Shown: one piece after another, positions 47,549-60,300 of the stretch
Numbering within the stretch: position 1 is the first letter of the stretch
Layout of the letters: every line of letters begins with the position of its first letter
Assembly: GCA_002197995.1 (NCBI GenBank)
Contig: NGZR01000001.1
Span: 4,774,001 to 4,838,000, forward strand
DNA: 64,000 nt
Reading direction: 5' to 3'
Source: Gaeumannomyces sp. JS-464
Taxonomy: Eukaryota > Ascomycota > Sordariomycetes > Magnaporthales > Magnaporthaceae
Made by a program: the position numbers and the translations under genes
The notes under the pieces: model-generated
Database searches by the model: none
The model's input: the letters and a program-made list of their open reading frames with translations, nothing else
Told to the model about the DNA's origin: nothing

Positions 47549-48573
47549 ATGGGGGGCAAGACCGGTAACAAGGCTGGCTACTTCGACAAGCTCAAGGGCT
47601 TGCTCGAGGAGTACAAGTCCATCTTCATCGTCGGTGTCGACAATGTCAGCTCCCAGCAGATGCACGAGATCCGCCAGTCGCTCCGCGGCGAGGCCGTCGT
47701 GCTGATGGGCAAGAACACCATGGTATGTCCTGGCGAGCAACGCGGCAGCTTTTGCATCAGCCTCATCGCGGGACGACAGGCGCTAATCTATATCTCCCTG
47801 ACCCGTAGGTTCGTCGTGCGCTGAAGACGTTCCTCAGCGACGCGCCCGAGTACGAGCGCCTCCTGCCCTTCGTCAAGGGCAACGTCGGCTTCGTCTTCAC
47901 CAACGACGACCTGAAGTCGATCCGTGACAAGATCCTGGCCAACCGTGTCAGGGCCCCTGCTCGTGCCGGCGCCGTCGCCCCTGACGATGTCTGGGTCCCC
48001 GCCGGAAACACGGGCATGGAGCCCGGCAAGACCTCGTTCTTCCAGGCCCTCGGTGTCCCCACCAAGATCGCCCGTGGTACCATTGAAATCACCACGGACC
48101 TGAAGCTCGTTGAGGCTGGCGGCAAGGTCGGCCCCTCGGAGGCCACCCTGCTCAACATGCTCAACATCTCGCCCTTCACCTACGGTCTCACCATCCAGCA
48201 GGTCTACGACGAGGGCAACACCTTCCCCTCGAGCGTCCTCGACATCGGCGAGGAGCAGCTGCTCAAGACCTTCTCGTCGGCCATCACCACCATCGCCGCC
48301 GTCTCGCTGGCCCTCAACTTCCCCACCCTGCCGTCCGTCATCCACTCCATCGTCAACGGCTACAAGAAGGTCATCGCCGTCGCCATCGGCACCGAGTACA
48401 GCTGGCCTGCCATTGAGGAGCTCAAGGACCGCATCGCCAACCCCGACGCCTACGCCTCGGCCGCTCCCGCCGCCGGCGGTGGTGGCGGCGACGCCCCGGC
48501 CGCTGCCGAGGAGAAGGAGGAGGAGGAGGAGGAGCAGTCCGACGAGGACATGGGCTTCGGTCTCTTCGACTAA
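47549..48573 (+). CDS. RPP0: 60S acidic ribosomal protein P0 (intact)
   Basis: Exons 47549-47722 and 47809-48573 give 312 residues, the normal size. [19 protein letters not shown] opens the L10-like domain that binds 25S r[16 protein letters not shown] spans the intron. The C-terminus has the Gly/Ala hinge, an acidic run and [11 protein letters not shown], the conserved stalk peptide that contacts elongation factors. P0 anchors P1/P2 dimers to form the ribosomal stalk. Codon use is strongly C-ending, as expected for a highly expressed gene. No frame break is seen. Confidence 0.98.
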
Positions 48574-49276
48574 ACGGATCACCTTCTCGACGCTCAGAAG
48601 ATTTGACTGCCAACGCCTGCAGTTTTTTTTTTTTTTTTGCCCACCATTGAGACTAGATTCTTGCGAGCTACTGTCTGCTTCGCAACAATGAAATCTTGTC
48701 CTGGCTACATGTGGTTCTCTATTGCTGTGAAGGACAGTGTGGTAGTGTGCTGCTTGTGATTAGGACGAAACGCACACGCTTGATCCACCCATCTAGGTAA
48801 GCCACCACTCTCTGCTTTTCATTGGCTTCAATACCTCCCACCTCTGCCTTTCTGGCCTTGTCGATGATTATAAAAACATCAAAGAGCTTTTTAACCCTGA
48901 AAACTCCTGATGACAACCCATCACCACCCTATGAGACAAGAACACCCCCTTTTCGTGGAAGCTTTAGACAACCTCGTGGACGTGTCGTATGCTTTCATAG
49001 CATCGAAACTAACTGGTTTGAAAGGGACAGATTCTACATCCACTACCCGTATTGTGATGGCTTGCATTCTAGGGATGTTTTACATCGTATTTCTCCGTGC
49101 AGGTAATTATCCACATGAAAGCGTGGATCTCCACGGCTCCACTGAGTTACCCAGCTTGAAAAACCAGGATCAGCACATTGACGTAGTTGCATATTGCTGG
49201 AGTCTGCGGTAAGTGAGCGCAGGAAATATCTCGATTTCGTCATAAGCCTGGACACATTATCATCAAATTAAGTAGG
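48574..49276. other. Convergent 3' intergenic region, RPP0 / MSH1
   Basis: About 0.7 kb, AT-richer than the flanking genes, with a T run at 48622-48637 shortly after the RPP0 stop. The ORF at 48910-49212 has no motif and is not called. Confidence 0.5.
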
Positions 49277-52200
49277 CTAGGTAGGCATCTGAAGGATATC
49301 CTGGGCGACTTGGATGGCAGCGTCAGGAAGTCCAGCCAGGCGGGCGACCTTGAGCGCATGGCTACGCCGATTGATGCCCTTCCGCAACTTGTGCACGAAT
49401 ATGAAGGCACCGCTGGTGTCCTCTTTGACATCGGTGCAGTACATCTCAACGGACCCGGTGGCGTCGCCGCCGCCATTGCCCGGCGAGTCCAAATGCAGGC
49501 CCCGTGCGACGGCGAGGTCGGCGACTGCGTGGAAGTGGGTCGCGAACAGGGCGCGGCAGCGGTTGACGCGGACGAGGTGGTCGACGCAGGCGAAGGAGAC
49601 GGCGGCGCCGTCCTCGGGCGTGGTGCCGCGGCCGATCTCGTCCATTATGACGAAGCTGCGCGGGGTGGCGCAGCGCAGGATCTGGGCCGTCTCGAGCATC
49701 TCGACCATGAAGGTGCTCTGGTTCCGGAACAGGTCGTCGGCGGACCCGACGCGGCTGAAGAGGGCGTCGACGATGCCCAGCTCGGCGTGGTCGGCCGGCA
49801 CGAAGCAGCCGGCCTGGGCCAGGACCGTGATGAGCGCGTTCTGGCGCAGAAACGTCGACTTGCCCGCCATGTTGGGGCCCGTCACCAGCCACAGGCGGCC
49901 GTGGCCGGGGGAGCCGACGAAGCAGTCGTTGCTCGTGAAGGAGCTCCCGCGCTCGGCCAGGCCGCTCTCGACGGTCGGGTGGCGCCCATTGACGATGGCG
50001 TGGGCCGTGTTGTTGTTGAGCAAGGGGCGGACGAGCCCCTGCTCGCGGGCCAGGCGCGCAAAGGCTGTGGCGACGTCAAGCTCGTCTAGCACGCCCGCGT
50101 TGCGGCGCAGACCTACGAGGGCGCGCACGACGGCGGTGCGCAGGGCCTGGAACACGCGCTGCTCCTCGGCGCGGATGGCGACGCGGGCCTGGTCCATGCG
50201 ACGGCCCAGGTTGGTCCAGTCATCGTTGTGGAAGGAACGGGTGCTCCGGCTCGAGCTGACAGCATGGACGTCGGCAGTCAGCGTCCGCATGTCCTTGCCC
50301 TTGACGTGACAGATGTGGCCGAGCCCGGGTGTCCACTTGAGCGTCAGACTGGGTGCCCCGAGCTGCTCCTGGAGAGTCTCGCCAAGGAGCACCTTCTCCT
50401 CCAGCAGGTCGTTCAGCTCCGAGTGAAGGCGTGATAGTGTCCGACTCGCGCGGGGCTTCATGATCCACGCCTCGTTGTCCGCACCGTAGTACTCTCGGAT
50501 TGATACCGGCCTCTTCTTCTTGGCGGTAGCGGCCGTTTTGGGGAGCACCTCGGCGTCCTCCTCGGAGCCTTCCTCACCCACAATCCGCTGGGCCAGCTCC
50601 ACCATCTGCCCTGCCTCATCCTCCTCCAGCTGATGCCGCTGCATCAGACCCTCTTCGTCTATGGCCCCGCGAATCCGCTTGGCCAGCGCCACAGGCTTCT
50701 CGAGACTGATCCGACTCGTTATGACGGCGAGACAGTCCTTCTTTTGTTCAGATTCCTGGCTCTGTTCATCGTCAGCAATCCCAGCCCGGTCAGTTCCGTC
50801 CCGCGCTTCTTGGAGCAGCGTGACGATATCCTCGGTCGCCTTGATCGTCTTTGCGAGGTCGAGCATGTCATCCGGACCACCGCGGCCGAGTGCAAACCTT
50901 TGCACGAGCCGCTGGGAGTCATGGCACCTTCGCAGGAGCAGCACTATGCCCTCACGCAGATCCTCGTCCCGAAGGAACCGGGAGACGAGGTCCTGACGGG
51001 ATTCAATAACGGGTAGGGAGGTGGAAGGGGCGCTCAGCCACTCGTTGAGCAATCTGGCGCCGCTCCTGGTGACGGTGCGGCGGACGGCGTGGAGGAGGCT
51101 GCCCTTAAAGGTGCCGTCGCGGATGGTCTGCTTGATCTCGAGCGAGCGCATGCTGTTCTTGTCGATGGCCATGACCTCCATGCTGGCGTGCCGCACGGGC
51201 GGCTGCAGCTTCATGCTGGTGCCCTGGAGGCGGTCCTTGACATAGTAAAGCAGCAGGCTGCCAGCGGCCACCTCATCAGCAGTGAGCGAGTTTCGCGTCT
51301 GCGTGGGCATGTCCGAATCCAGCATGCCTGTCCAGTCGGCTATCGTCCATGCCTGCGGGGCGTCGCTATATGTCACGAGGTGCCGATCCTCGATTAGGAC
51401 GGTGAGCAGCCCAGAGGCGCCCTGAGCCTGCGCATCGCGATCCAGCACTATCTCCCTTGGGCAGACTCGAGATAAGACGGAGCTCAGAGACGCGAGCGTG
51501 GTGGTCTGCGTAACAAAGCGGCCGGTGGATAGGTCAAGCCAGGCGAGGCCTAGGGTGGCCTCGGCGACGCTCTCGGCCGGTGCGGACTCGGCAGACACTG
51601 TGGGGTTATGGGCAGTTGCTGGTGCTGATGATAGCATAGCTTCGGGTGCAGCAACAGTGCTATGGGTGGTGTGGTGGCCAGGCAGATGGATAGACATGAC
51701 GTAGTTATTGGAGTAGGGGTCGATAAAGTTCTCGTCTATCAAAGTGCCCGGGGTGATGACACGGGCGACTCTTCGGTCGTGCATCAGTCCTCCAGATCTC
51801 ACTTTGGCAGAGGCATCGTTGGGGAACTCCTCCGCTATGGCTACATAGCGACTCAGGTCCTGCACCAAGATCTTGAGGTACCGGTCGAGCTGGAAGAATG
51901 GAAAGCCGGCCTAGGAGTGGGGAAGCGAGACAAGCATCAGAACAAGTGGGCACACGAGGGGGGAAACAACATCGCGTTATGTGTTTGTTGTGTACCATTG
52001 GAACGACCCCGGCGCCCGTTTTCCTGGAGGATACTTTGATGTTCAGGAGCGGGCCGTATTCTTGGGCGTGCTCGAAGTACAGCTCATAGAAGCCGCCAAC
52101 ACGGGTCAGCAGCACACAGTTGTCGAACCTGTCCATGTTGCGGCGCGCCTGCAGGATCACAGTCGGATAAGCCGGCCCGGTCTCTTCCGCGGGGAGCGGC

Positions 52201-52624
52201 TCAGCCTCGATCAGGCCCTGGGGCAGATCTTCCAGCTTGACCACCGTTTTTGTCCTGGCCCCCCTCGCCTGACAGCTCCCCACAAAGCCGCCGGTTCCCC
52301 AGGGCTGGGCGTGTGCCATGACCACGGTTGCTGGTGATGGCGTTGCTGCTGGTGAGCATTGGCAGCTGCCCTGGCCGGCCCAAAGTGGCCAGTCCGGCGT
52401 GGGGGGTAGCTGCAGGAGCTACGGCAGCCGCAGGGACAGGCACAGGCGTGGCCGCCGCCGCGTGTACTCTGGTCGCTGGCAGCAGCTACATGTCGGGTGA
52501 CGCTCAGGTGCGCGCCGACGGGCCCGGGAGCAACGGCTGTTGGGCGGGCTGCAGACAGCGGCGGGGGACAACGGACGATGCGGAGGCGTGAGCGCGCCAC
52601 GGAGCTGGATCGCGATGGCAGCAT
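49277..52624 (-). CDS. MSH1: Mitochondrial MutS homologue Msh1 (one frame break)
   Basis: Exons 52624-51996 and 51910-49277. The Arg/Ser-rich N-terminus (MLPSRSSSVARSRLRIVR) is a likely mitochondrial presequence. Next come the mismatch-recognition domain with GGFYELYFEHA, AGFPFFQLDRYLKILVQDL, and the connector with GLAWLDLSTGRF. The lever/clamp region follows, then the ATPase with GPNMAGKST (Walker A), VEMLETAQIL, DEIGRGT (Walker B) and FATHFH. Msh1 maintains mitochondrial DNA by mismatch or lesion recognition. Exon 2 (878 codons) is intact. Exon 1 lacks one base, best placed in the C run at 52259-52264 (plus strand), before RTKTVVKLEDLP. The corrected protein is about 1,087 residues. The N-terminal 100 residues are poorly conserved and remain the weakest part. 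Confidence 0.93.
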
Positions 52625-54710
52625 CAAGCAAGGCCCGCGGATGGGCTGTTTTCCTGCTCTCTGCCTTCCTGTTCTTCTCTTTTCTTGTTTTCCTGTCTGC
52701 TCGGGTCAAGCGCCGAGGTGCATCAGCCGTTGCGATGTGCCAGAAATCCCCAGTCCCGGGAGTCGTCAGGCGATGACTGCTATTCCTGGACAGGATGGGT
52801 AGAGCCAGGTGCGGCGGCGGGTGGTGTGTGGCCAAGTCTGGCCCGACGCGACAAAGCAACGTGATGGCACGGCAGATCTGGACAGGCCAAGCAAGAAACG
52901 GGATCGCTCTAATTGTTTGATGCCCAACCGTGCCAGCCAATCACGCCGTCCGATCGCCGCGAAATCGGCTGAAGGTTTGAATCCGCGGGAGCTGGAAAGC
53001 GCGGGCCCGAAATTTCCGTCACGTTTTTTTTGGCTGCGGGAAAGCACCCTGGTCCCTGTTCTTCCTGCTGGATTGGGCCATCCAACAGCGCATTTTGGCA
53101 TGATGGGCCAGTGCGAGTCGTGAGGGCGTGGGCGAAGATACAGAGAGGGTCGCACTGTGAGCTCTCCAAATGTCGGCGTTGACCGTCAGGTGTGCCAGTG
53201 TTTGCAGCCGTGGAAAATAAAATCAAATTCCCAAATGCGGCACGGCCTCAACGAAACCTTTGATAGAAGACGAAACGGACCGAGCCACATCAGAGCGCAG
53301 CCCATCCCCGCACAGCGGCGCCAGCAGAGTAGAGACAAAGTGCCTGCCTAGGTACCTAATGTAAGTACCTAAGGAAAATAAAGCCAAAATCTTAAGACGG
53401 GCCTCGGATGGGTATCTGCCAGCGAAACAGGCGCCGCTTTTGTCGGGCGACACGACATCGACCCGGATCCAGTCTGGATCAAAGTCGATGCGATGCAGCC
53501 GCATTGCCGCGACAATGCCGTTTGCCTTTTTGGACTGTTATTAGCACATCAGCATGGGCTCTGCGATGGGGCCACCAGCCAGCATCGCGGCAACATGATG
53601 ACATCAAAATCATCAGTGGGCGGCACGAGTCTAGGCAATGCTGAGCAGGCCAGTGTGCCAGCGTACTGGCGAGCGGGGAGGGGAAGTCGCAAGATGGGCG
53701 GCATTATCACTCATTTCCACATCCCGTCCGCAGAGCCACGGCGTGGGCGGCCAGGCCAGAGGGGCGACGTTTGGCCGAGGTGGCCGTGCTGGCGGGACGA
53801 TGTGTGCTTGGCCTGGCATGACCACACAATGGCCTCATCGGGCTCGCCTCCAGCTGCGCACGCAAATTTGTGGGGGGTGCTGGCAGAGCCTGGCGCGTCG
53901 GCATGGCCCGATTCTGGCTCGTCTGCAACGATACCTCGAACCATTTCTGACAGCTCCGCCCGCCATTCGAGCCTACATGCGCCAACCAACTGCCTCCCGC
54001 CCGCAGAAGCCCGCCGATAACGTGCCAGGCCACTCTGGTAAAGTTGGGTCCTGCCTCCGGATGGATTGCTCGCTGCCCCATCTTCTCGGCTCACCCCCCG
54101 TTTTTTTTGCCTTGACGAGCGCCCCGCTGGCGTCCATCCCGTCTTGTCTCTGCTTCCATGTCCTTCGACCCAGGACCCAATTCTCACCCCTGAGCCCCAA
54201 TGGTGTACACTGCTCCCTACCATGCCCTGCCCTTGCCCTGCCCTACCCAGCCGGACAGACCCTGCCAAACCTCCCACCGCCATCAGCTTACCTGCGTCTA
54301 CCTAGCCAGTTGCCTACCTAGCTAGGTTGGTACCAGTGGTACCCTTCCCGCCCCCAGGGCCCCGTGTAGATCGCGGGTACAGATATTTGTATAAATCGTC
54401 CTCCCGTCTTTCTGTGTCTGATCCCCCACCCCTCCGCGGTCCGTCTCACACCTTTTCCAAGTTTATACTGTTACATGAATCCAAGCCTGCCACTACGAAC
54501 CCGATCTGTTTGTAGTCTCTGCCATACACACAAACTTCCAACCAACCCTACCTACCTACTCGACAGCCCGCCGCCGTCGCAACTCCATCCGAACACCCAC
54601 TCAGGCAAGCTGCCTCGAGTGCTAGCGAGCCAAAGTGAGCCCAAGGAGGCAAGTGGTGCCAGGACACGATAAACATCACCCTCCACGAAAGCGCGCGAGA
54701 CAAGCATCCC
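52625..54710. promoter_or_regulatory. Divergent intergenic region, MSH1 / acidic-tailed gene
   Basis: About 2.1 kb between outward starts. It carries CCTAGGTACCTA and GTACCTAAGG at 53347-53375 and a CTACC/CTAGC-rich stretch at 54299-54342, with CTACCTACCTACTC at 54547-54560. Frames on both strands at 53493-54321 overlap and lack domains. Confidence 0.45.
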
Positions 54711-55732
54711 ATGGCTACGACGGCTGCACCCGTCACGGGCACCCCTTTGCCCTTTAAGCCACAAACCCCCATCACGCCCCCGCCAGACTGTCTCAACTTC
54801 ACGTCCAAGCAGTCACAGTCCTCCCCAAAAGAAAAGAGCCGGCTGTTGAGGCCATGGCACAGGTGGCCGGGCATATTCAGACACCCCCAGCCAAGGACGA
54901 GAGGACAGAGAACAGCTGCGAGTGCCACGAGGGAGACGGCAGTGCGACTACGGCTCCTCCGCCGCCGCCACCACCACCACCGGGCACCGGGCCTCTGGAT
55001 CCCCGTTACATGGCCATGGTGTCACGCATCGCGGCCTATTACCAGCAGCGATGCCAGGCCATATCCAACTTCCAACACCAAAAGTGCCAGGCGTGGGCCA
55101 ACATGCAGCGGCAAAAGAGCCAAGAGATGACACAGGCGGCCCTGCTGGTGGTTGCATGGTACGTCCGCGACCGCATCCAGCGGCGCAGGAAGCGACAGAA
55201 GCGACAGTTCCGGAGGGCTCTGACCGAGAGGGCCAGTGTCGGCAAGGTCAAGAAGGAAGAGTCGGTCAGCAAATGGGCCAGCCACATCCCAGACGACTTA
55301 TTAGCCCCCGACAGTGGCCTCAAGGAGAGGCCCATCGACAAGGACGAGCTTGATTTCACCATGGACTTCGAGCCAACCACCGACTCGGATTCCAAGCTCT
55401 ACTCGGTCGCTGATAACATGATCAAGAGCCAGTTGGCCAGGATCGACGTGCCCCTCATGGGAGCATTGTCGTTTAGCGACGACGAGGAGAGCGAAAGTGA
55501 AAGCGACTACGAGGAGCTACACAGGTGGCGGCCCGAGCCGGAAGCACAGCCGCGGGGCGGACAGGGTAGTGAACATGTCGCTGTAGAGAAAGACGATGAA
55601 GATGATGACAGCGACTACTCATACGATGATGAAGATATAGAGGATTTTACCGGCGATGATGGCTCAGAGCGTGTGCACAATGGCACTGGCAACAACGCCA
55701 GGGAGGGCGAGACCAGCACGTTCGGACACTAA
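54711..55732 (+). CDS. Uncharacterised fungal protein with acidic C-terminus (one frame break)
   Basis: Single exon. From the ATG at 54711 the frame reads MATTAAPVTGTPLPFKPQTP and is broken near 54832-54836 in an A run. One added base joins it to EAMAQVAGHIQTP and gives 341 codons. If the break is real, the ATG at 54854 still encodes 292 residues. Visible features are an N-terminal Pro-rich part, a poly-Pro run, and a helical Gln/Ala/Cys segment (AAYYQQRCQAISNFQHQKCQ) leading to a basic helix (RDRIQRRRKRQKRQFRRAL). An acidic half follows with DDEESESESDYEEL and EDDDSDYSYDDEDIEDF. No signal peptide or clear membrane span is present. I do not recognise a functional family. The basic/acidic layout suggests a nuclear or nucleolar protein, but that is only inference. 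Confidence 0.75.
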
Positions 55733-57387
55733 ATCAGCCCCAACCCATATTTCTTATTTTCTCTTCTTTTTTGTCAACCTGTCTCTGTCTCTCGGGCGTC
55801 TCATCGGAAGCCGGCGTTTGACGGACTGTCTCTGGGCTATTTGTTTGGCGACGGGCGGCTTTCGCTGCAGGGCTGCTTTGGTTAATGGTGTGGTCTGTAG
55901 GTTACACGCGAGGCCCTCGAGGGACGAGGTGTAGTTGGATCAAGAATTGGTTATACCCCATCTGCCTTGCGTGCGCGAGCCTGCTTGGCACGTGGCTGCC
56001 TTCGTGTGGTAGTACGAGGTTGATGATGCAATGCGACAAACATCATTTCGACTATCTCTGCTTGCAGGTAGCCCCCAGCCACGAGAAGAGATCGGGCCAG
56101 TCGAGCCACGCACTACTTTGACCGACAAGGGGCCCGGAAGGGGAGGGATGAAGCTCGAGCAGGTACCCTAGAGGTACTGAGCACTCGCGTACATTTCGAA
56201 GCCTTGTCCTACCCACCCTGGATATATGTATGTACCCCTTGTGACCTCCAAGGAGCCCATGATAATTCAGACATGGAGATTAGCACTTTGTATTCGCGGC
56301 AGTACCACATACCTAAACAGGTTATGCAATGGCGAATTCGGCAAAATCCCATCTGAGCCGCCCAGGCCTGCACATCAGATGGACGATGATGACCACATTG
56401 TCGGCGGAGTTGTCTGTACTATATTTATATCGCCGAGGCGCGGAGGCAGAATGGCGGAGAGCACGAGATGTTGGGATTCGTGTTGGGAAATAATATTGGT
56501 TGATTAAGCCGAGACATCCCCGGCCTTCACCATTCGCGGTAGAGACCTACCTAGGTACCTACTACCTACCTACCTACCTACCTAGGTGTGGAAACACACG
56601 AATCAGGAGGTTAAAATCGTCCTTGACTTGCCTCTTCTGGCTGCAGATGGATGCCCGCTTTCCCCCCGCAGTTCAGACGACCTAGGACCGAGCGACTTGA
56701 CTTCTTGGATGTTCTCAAAGTAGCCACGGCATGGCGGGCAGGCTTCAAGGGGTTGCACAGCTCAAATACCACTTTGATTGGACGGCCGAAGGCTGGGCCA
56801 GGTGCGGGGAAGCACGCCCAACCGGGGAAGGGGAGATGGCATGACCCGGGCAGCATGACCTTTTGATGCAATGATTCTGTAACCAAAGACGGTTTTGTGG
56901 TGGGGGAGCAGGGGGAGATGGAGGGAGCTGCAGACGGTGCATTGTGTGAAACGTTTACGGGCGTGCGCGTCCAATTATGAGATTGCCCTCAGGTCGGCCG
57001 TGGCGACTGCACATTGCAGGATGGTCATCTTTTCAATGCTGATTGGATTAAAAAAGAAAATATGTTAGACGGAGCATAGGTACAATATACAAAGTATGAT
57101 TTTTTTTTTTTTTTTAAGCAGGTGCTACTGTACCTCCTTTTTGTTTGTCCTCCTCTTTTCCTGCTGCACGTCGGCAATCGATTCACCCCATTCCGTTCGG
57201 ATTCCTAGCGTTCCCCAACCAACCGCTGACGTAAAGATCCGAGCTGGAGGCGTGTTGCCAAGGGCCGCGTCTCAGTCTCCACCACTCCACAGCCGGCACC
57301 CCACACAACCCCTGACCAGCCGGTGGGACCTGCCGCCCCCGCTTCCAGTGCTCTTCCCCCATTGAGCTCTGTTAGCTGTGCTCCCCC
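55733..57387. other. Intergenic region with an ACCT repeat cluster
   Basis: About 1.65 kb with no recognised gene. It contains AGGTACCCTAGAGGTACT at 56160-56177, the ACCTACC/CCTAGG cluster at 56546-56587, and a T run at about 57100-57115 in the AMS1 upstream region. Confidence 0.5.
56546..56587. repeat. (ACCT)n / CCTAGG palindrome cluster
   Basis: CTACCTAGGTACCTA followed by five ACCT units and a closing CCTAGG. This is the longest tetranucleotide-phase copy of the intergenic motif. Confidence 0.8.
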
Positions 57388-60300
57388 ATGGTTTCCCCGA
57401 CGGCCGCAGTCGAGCTCAAAAGCGAGCTGCCAGCCAGACTCGACCTCGACGGAGACACCAATTCGTCACCACTACCACCAGCACCCCGTCTCGCAACCAT
57501 GGGCGGTGAAACCAAGCCCGCCACGACGGCTCCCAAATCGTACCCCGTCCGGGCCCCCAAGCCCGTCGGCCAATGGATCTCGGGCATCTACCGCGACCGC
57601 CTGACCCAGTTCCTCAGCGGCGGCCAGTATGAGGGCCAGAACCTGCTCGCCATGACGCGCGAGGCCGTCGCCGCCGGCCGCCCGCACATTGACCTCTCGG
57701 TCTGGTCCGCCCGAACCTCTCCCGCCCGACCTTCAAGGAGGCCGTGTCGCACGACTTCAGCTCCACCGAGGTCGGCACCTGGTTCGGGCCCTCGTGGTCT
57801 ACCACTGGTTCCGCGTCAAGATGAAGGTGCCAGACCACATGGCCCGCCTCGAGCACCTGGAGCTGCACTGGGATGCAAACAACGAGGGCATGGTCTGGTC
57901 CGAGGACGGGAACCCGCTCCAGGGCCTCACCGGCGGCGGCGAGCGCGTCGAGTGGATTCTCCCGGATTCGTTCCGTGACGGCGAGTGGCACACCGTCTAC
58001 ATCGAGATGGCCTGCAACGGCATGTTTGGTAACGCCCCGGCGGAGACTCCATCCAGCCCCCCGACCCCAACAAGTACTTCCAGCTCGGCCGCTGCGAGAT
58101 GGTCGCCATCAACCTCCAGGCCCGTGCCCTCCACATCGACGCCTGGCTCATCAACGATGCCGCCAGGGAGTTCCCCGAAGAGTCGTGGGAACGCCACAAG
58201 GCCCTCAAGGTCTCCACCGACATCATCGACGCCTTCGAGCTCGGGAACAAGGACTCGATCGTCAAGTGCCGCAAGATTGCTCAGGAGTATCTCGGCTCCC
58301 TTGTCGACTCGCACAAGGTCTATGAGAGCGGCAAGCAGCCGCTGGTCTACGGCATTGGCCACTGCCACATCGATTCATGCTGGCTGTGGCCTTGGGCCGA
58401 AACGAAGCGCAAGGTCGCTCGGTCGTGGTCGAACCAATGCGACCTGATGGACCGGTACCCAGTATGCCGCCTATACCCAATATGGCTGCGGTTTTTGTTT
58501 CTGTGCAGTTGACTGACCTGGCCCTGCCTTACTTAGGAGTTGAACTTTGCTTGCTCGCAGGCGCAGCAGTACAAGTGGCTCAAGCAGGACTATCCTTATG
58601 TGTTCGACCGCGTCAAGCGCAAGGTCAAGGAGGGCCGCTTCCATCCGATTGGTGGCAGCTGGGTTGAGCACGACACCAACATGCCCAGCGGCGAATCCCT
58701 CGTGCGCCAGTTCCTCTATGGTCAGCGTTTCTTCGAAAGCAACTTCGGGCAGCGTTGCCAGACATTCTGGCTCCCAGATACGTTTGGATACTCCAGCCAG
58801 CTGCCCCAGATCTGCCGCCTCGCTGGCATGACGCGGTTCCTAACGCAGAAGCTGAGCTGGAACAACATCAACAAATTCCCCCACACGACCTTCAACTGGG
58901 TCTCCCTGGACGGCAGCCAGGTCATCTGCCACATGCCGCCGTCTGAGACGTACACAGCCGCCGCTAACTTCGGGGACGTGAAGCGGAGCATCAGCCAGCA
59001 CAAATCAATGGACCAGGACGAGACATCGCTTTTGGTCTTCGGCAAGGGCGATGGAGGCGGCGGCCCGACCTGGGAGCACATCGAAAAGCTGCGTCGCTGC
59101 CGTGGGATAAGCGACCAGGTCGGGCTCCTCCCTAGGCTTCACATGGGTAACTCGGTCGACGACTTCTTCGACAAGCTCCAGGACAAGGCCGACAAGTTCG
59201 TCACCTGGTACGGCGAGCTGTACTTTGAACTGCACAGAGGAACCTACACCACCCAGGCCAACAACAAACTCAACAACCGCAAGGCTGAGGTGACTCTCCG
59301 CGATGTCGAGCTCCTGGCGACCATCGCATCACTCAAGGACAGTTCGTACAAGTATCCCAAGAAAGAAATCGACGACATGTGGGAGGGAACACTGCTGTGC
59401 CAGTTCCACGACTGCCTGCCTGGCAGTTCCATTGAGATGTGCTACGATGATTCGGATGAAGTGAGTTGAACCCCTTCTACCGATGTCTTGCTTGACGTCT
59501 CGGGCGTTGAACAAGGAGACCGCAATTGCTGACTTGTCATAAACAACACCCATCAGCTCTACGCCAAACTCTTCAAGACGGCGGACCAGGTCCGCAAGGA
59601 CATCTACAAGGTTCTCGGTCTATACGAGACCAATGCCACCGCTGTCCAGGATGTTGTGGCCTTGAACACGCTGCCCTGGCACCGCAAAGAGGTTGTCGAC
59701 CTTGGCGAGAACGAGTGTGGCATCGCCTGCGGAGAGGGGAACGTGCTCAGCGTCCGGACCTTCAAGACATCGGCAACTAAGAAAGCGGTGTCGGTTAAGG
59801 AGGAGTCGGACGGCGTGTTCGTCCTTGAGAACGACCAGCTCCGGATTAAGGTCAAGGATGGCGTCATCACGTCACTATACGACCACAAGGTCTGCCGAGA
59901 GGTGATCCCGGAGGGAGGCAAGGCAAACCAGTTTGTCATCTTCGACGACAAGCCGCTGTACTGGCAGGCCTGGGACGTGGAGGTGTACCACCTGGACAGC
60001 CGTAAGGAGCTCTCGAGCGGAACGACGCAGATCTCGGAGGAGAAGTCGCACCGGGTGAGCGTGGTGACCAAGACCAAGATCAACGACAAGAGCTCTTTGA
60101 AGACCACTATCAGCCTTTCGGCGGCCATCGAGGGACAGCAATCGTTCGTCGAAGTGCACAGCGAGGTGGACTGGCACGAGACGATGAAGTTCCTCAAGGT
60201 CGAGTTCCCCGTCGACATTCGCAACACGGAGGCATCGTACGAGACGCAGTACGGCATCGTGAAGCGGCCGACGCATTACAACACCACATGGGACATGGCC

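Noticed and set aside
48910..49212. 100-codon plus-strand frame with a hydrophobic segment between RPP0 and MSH1
   Set aside because: It lies in a convergent 3' region, has no conserved motif, and its hydrophobic run is short.
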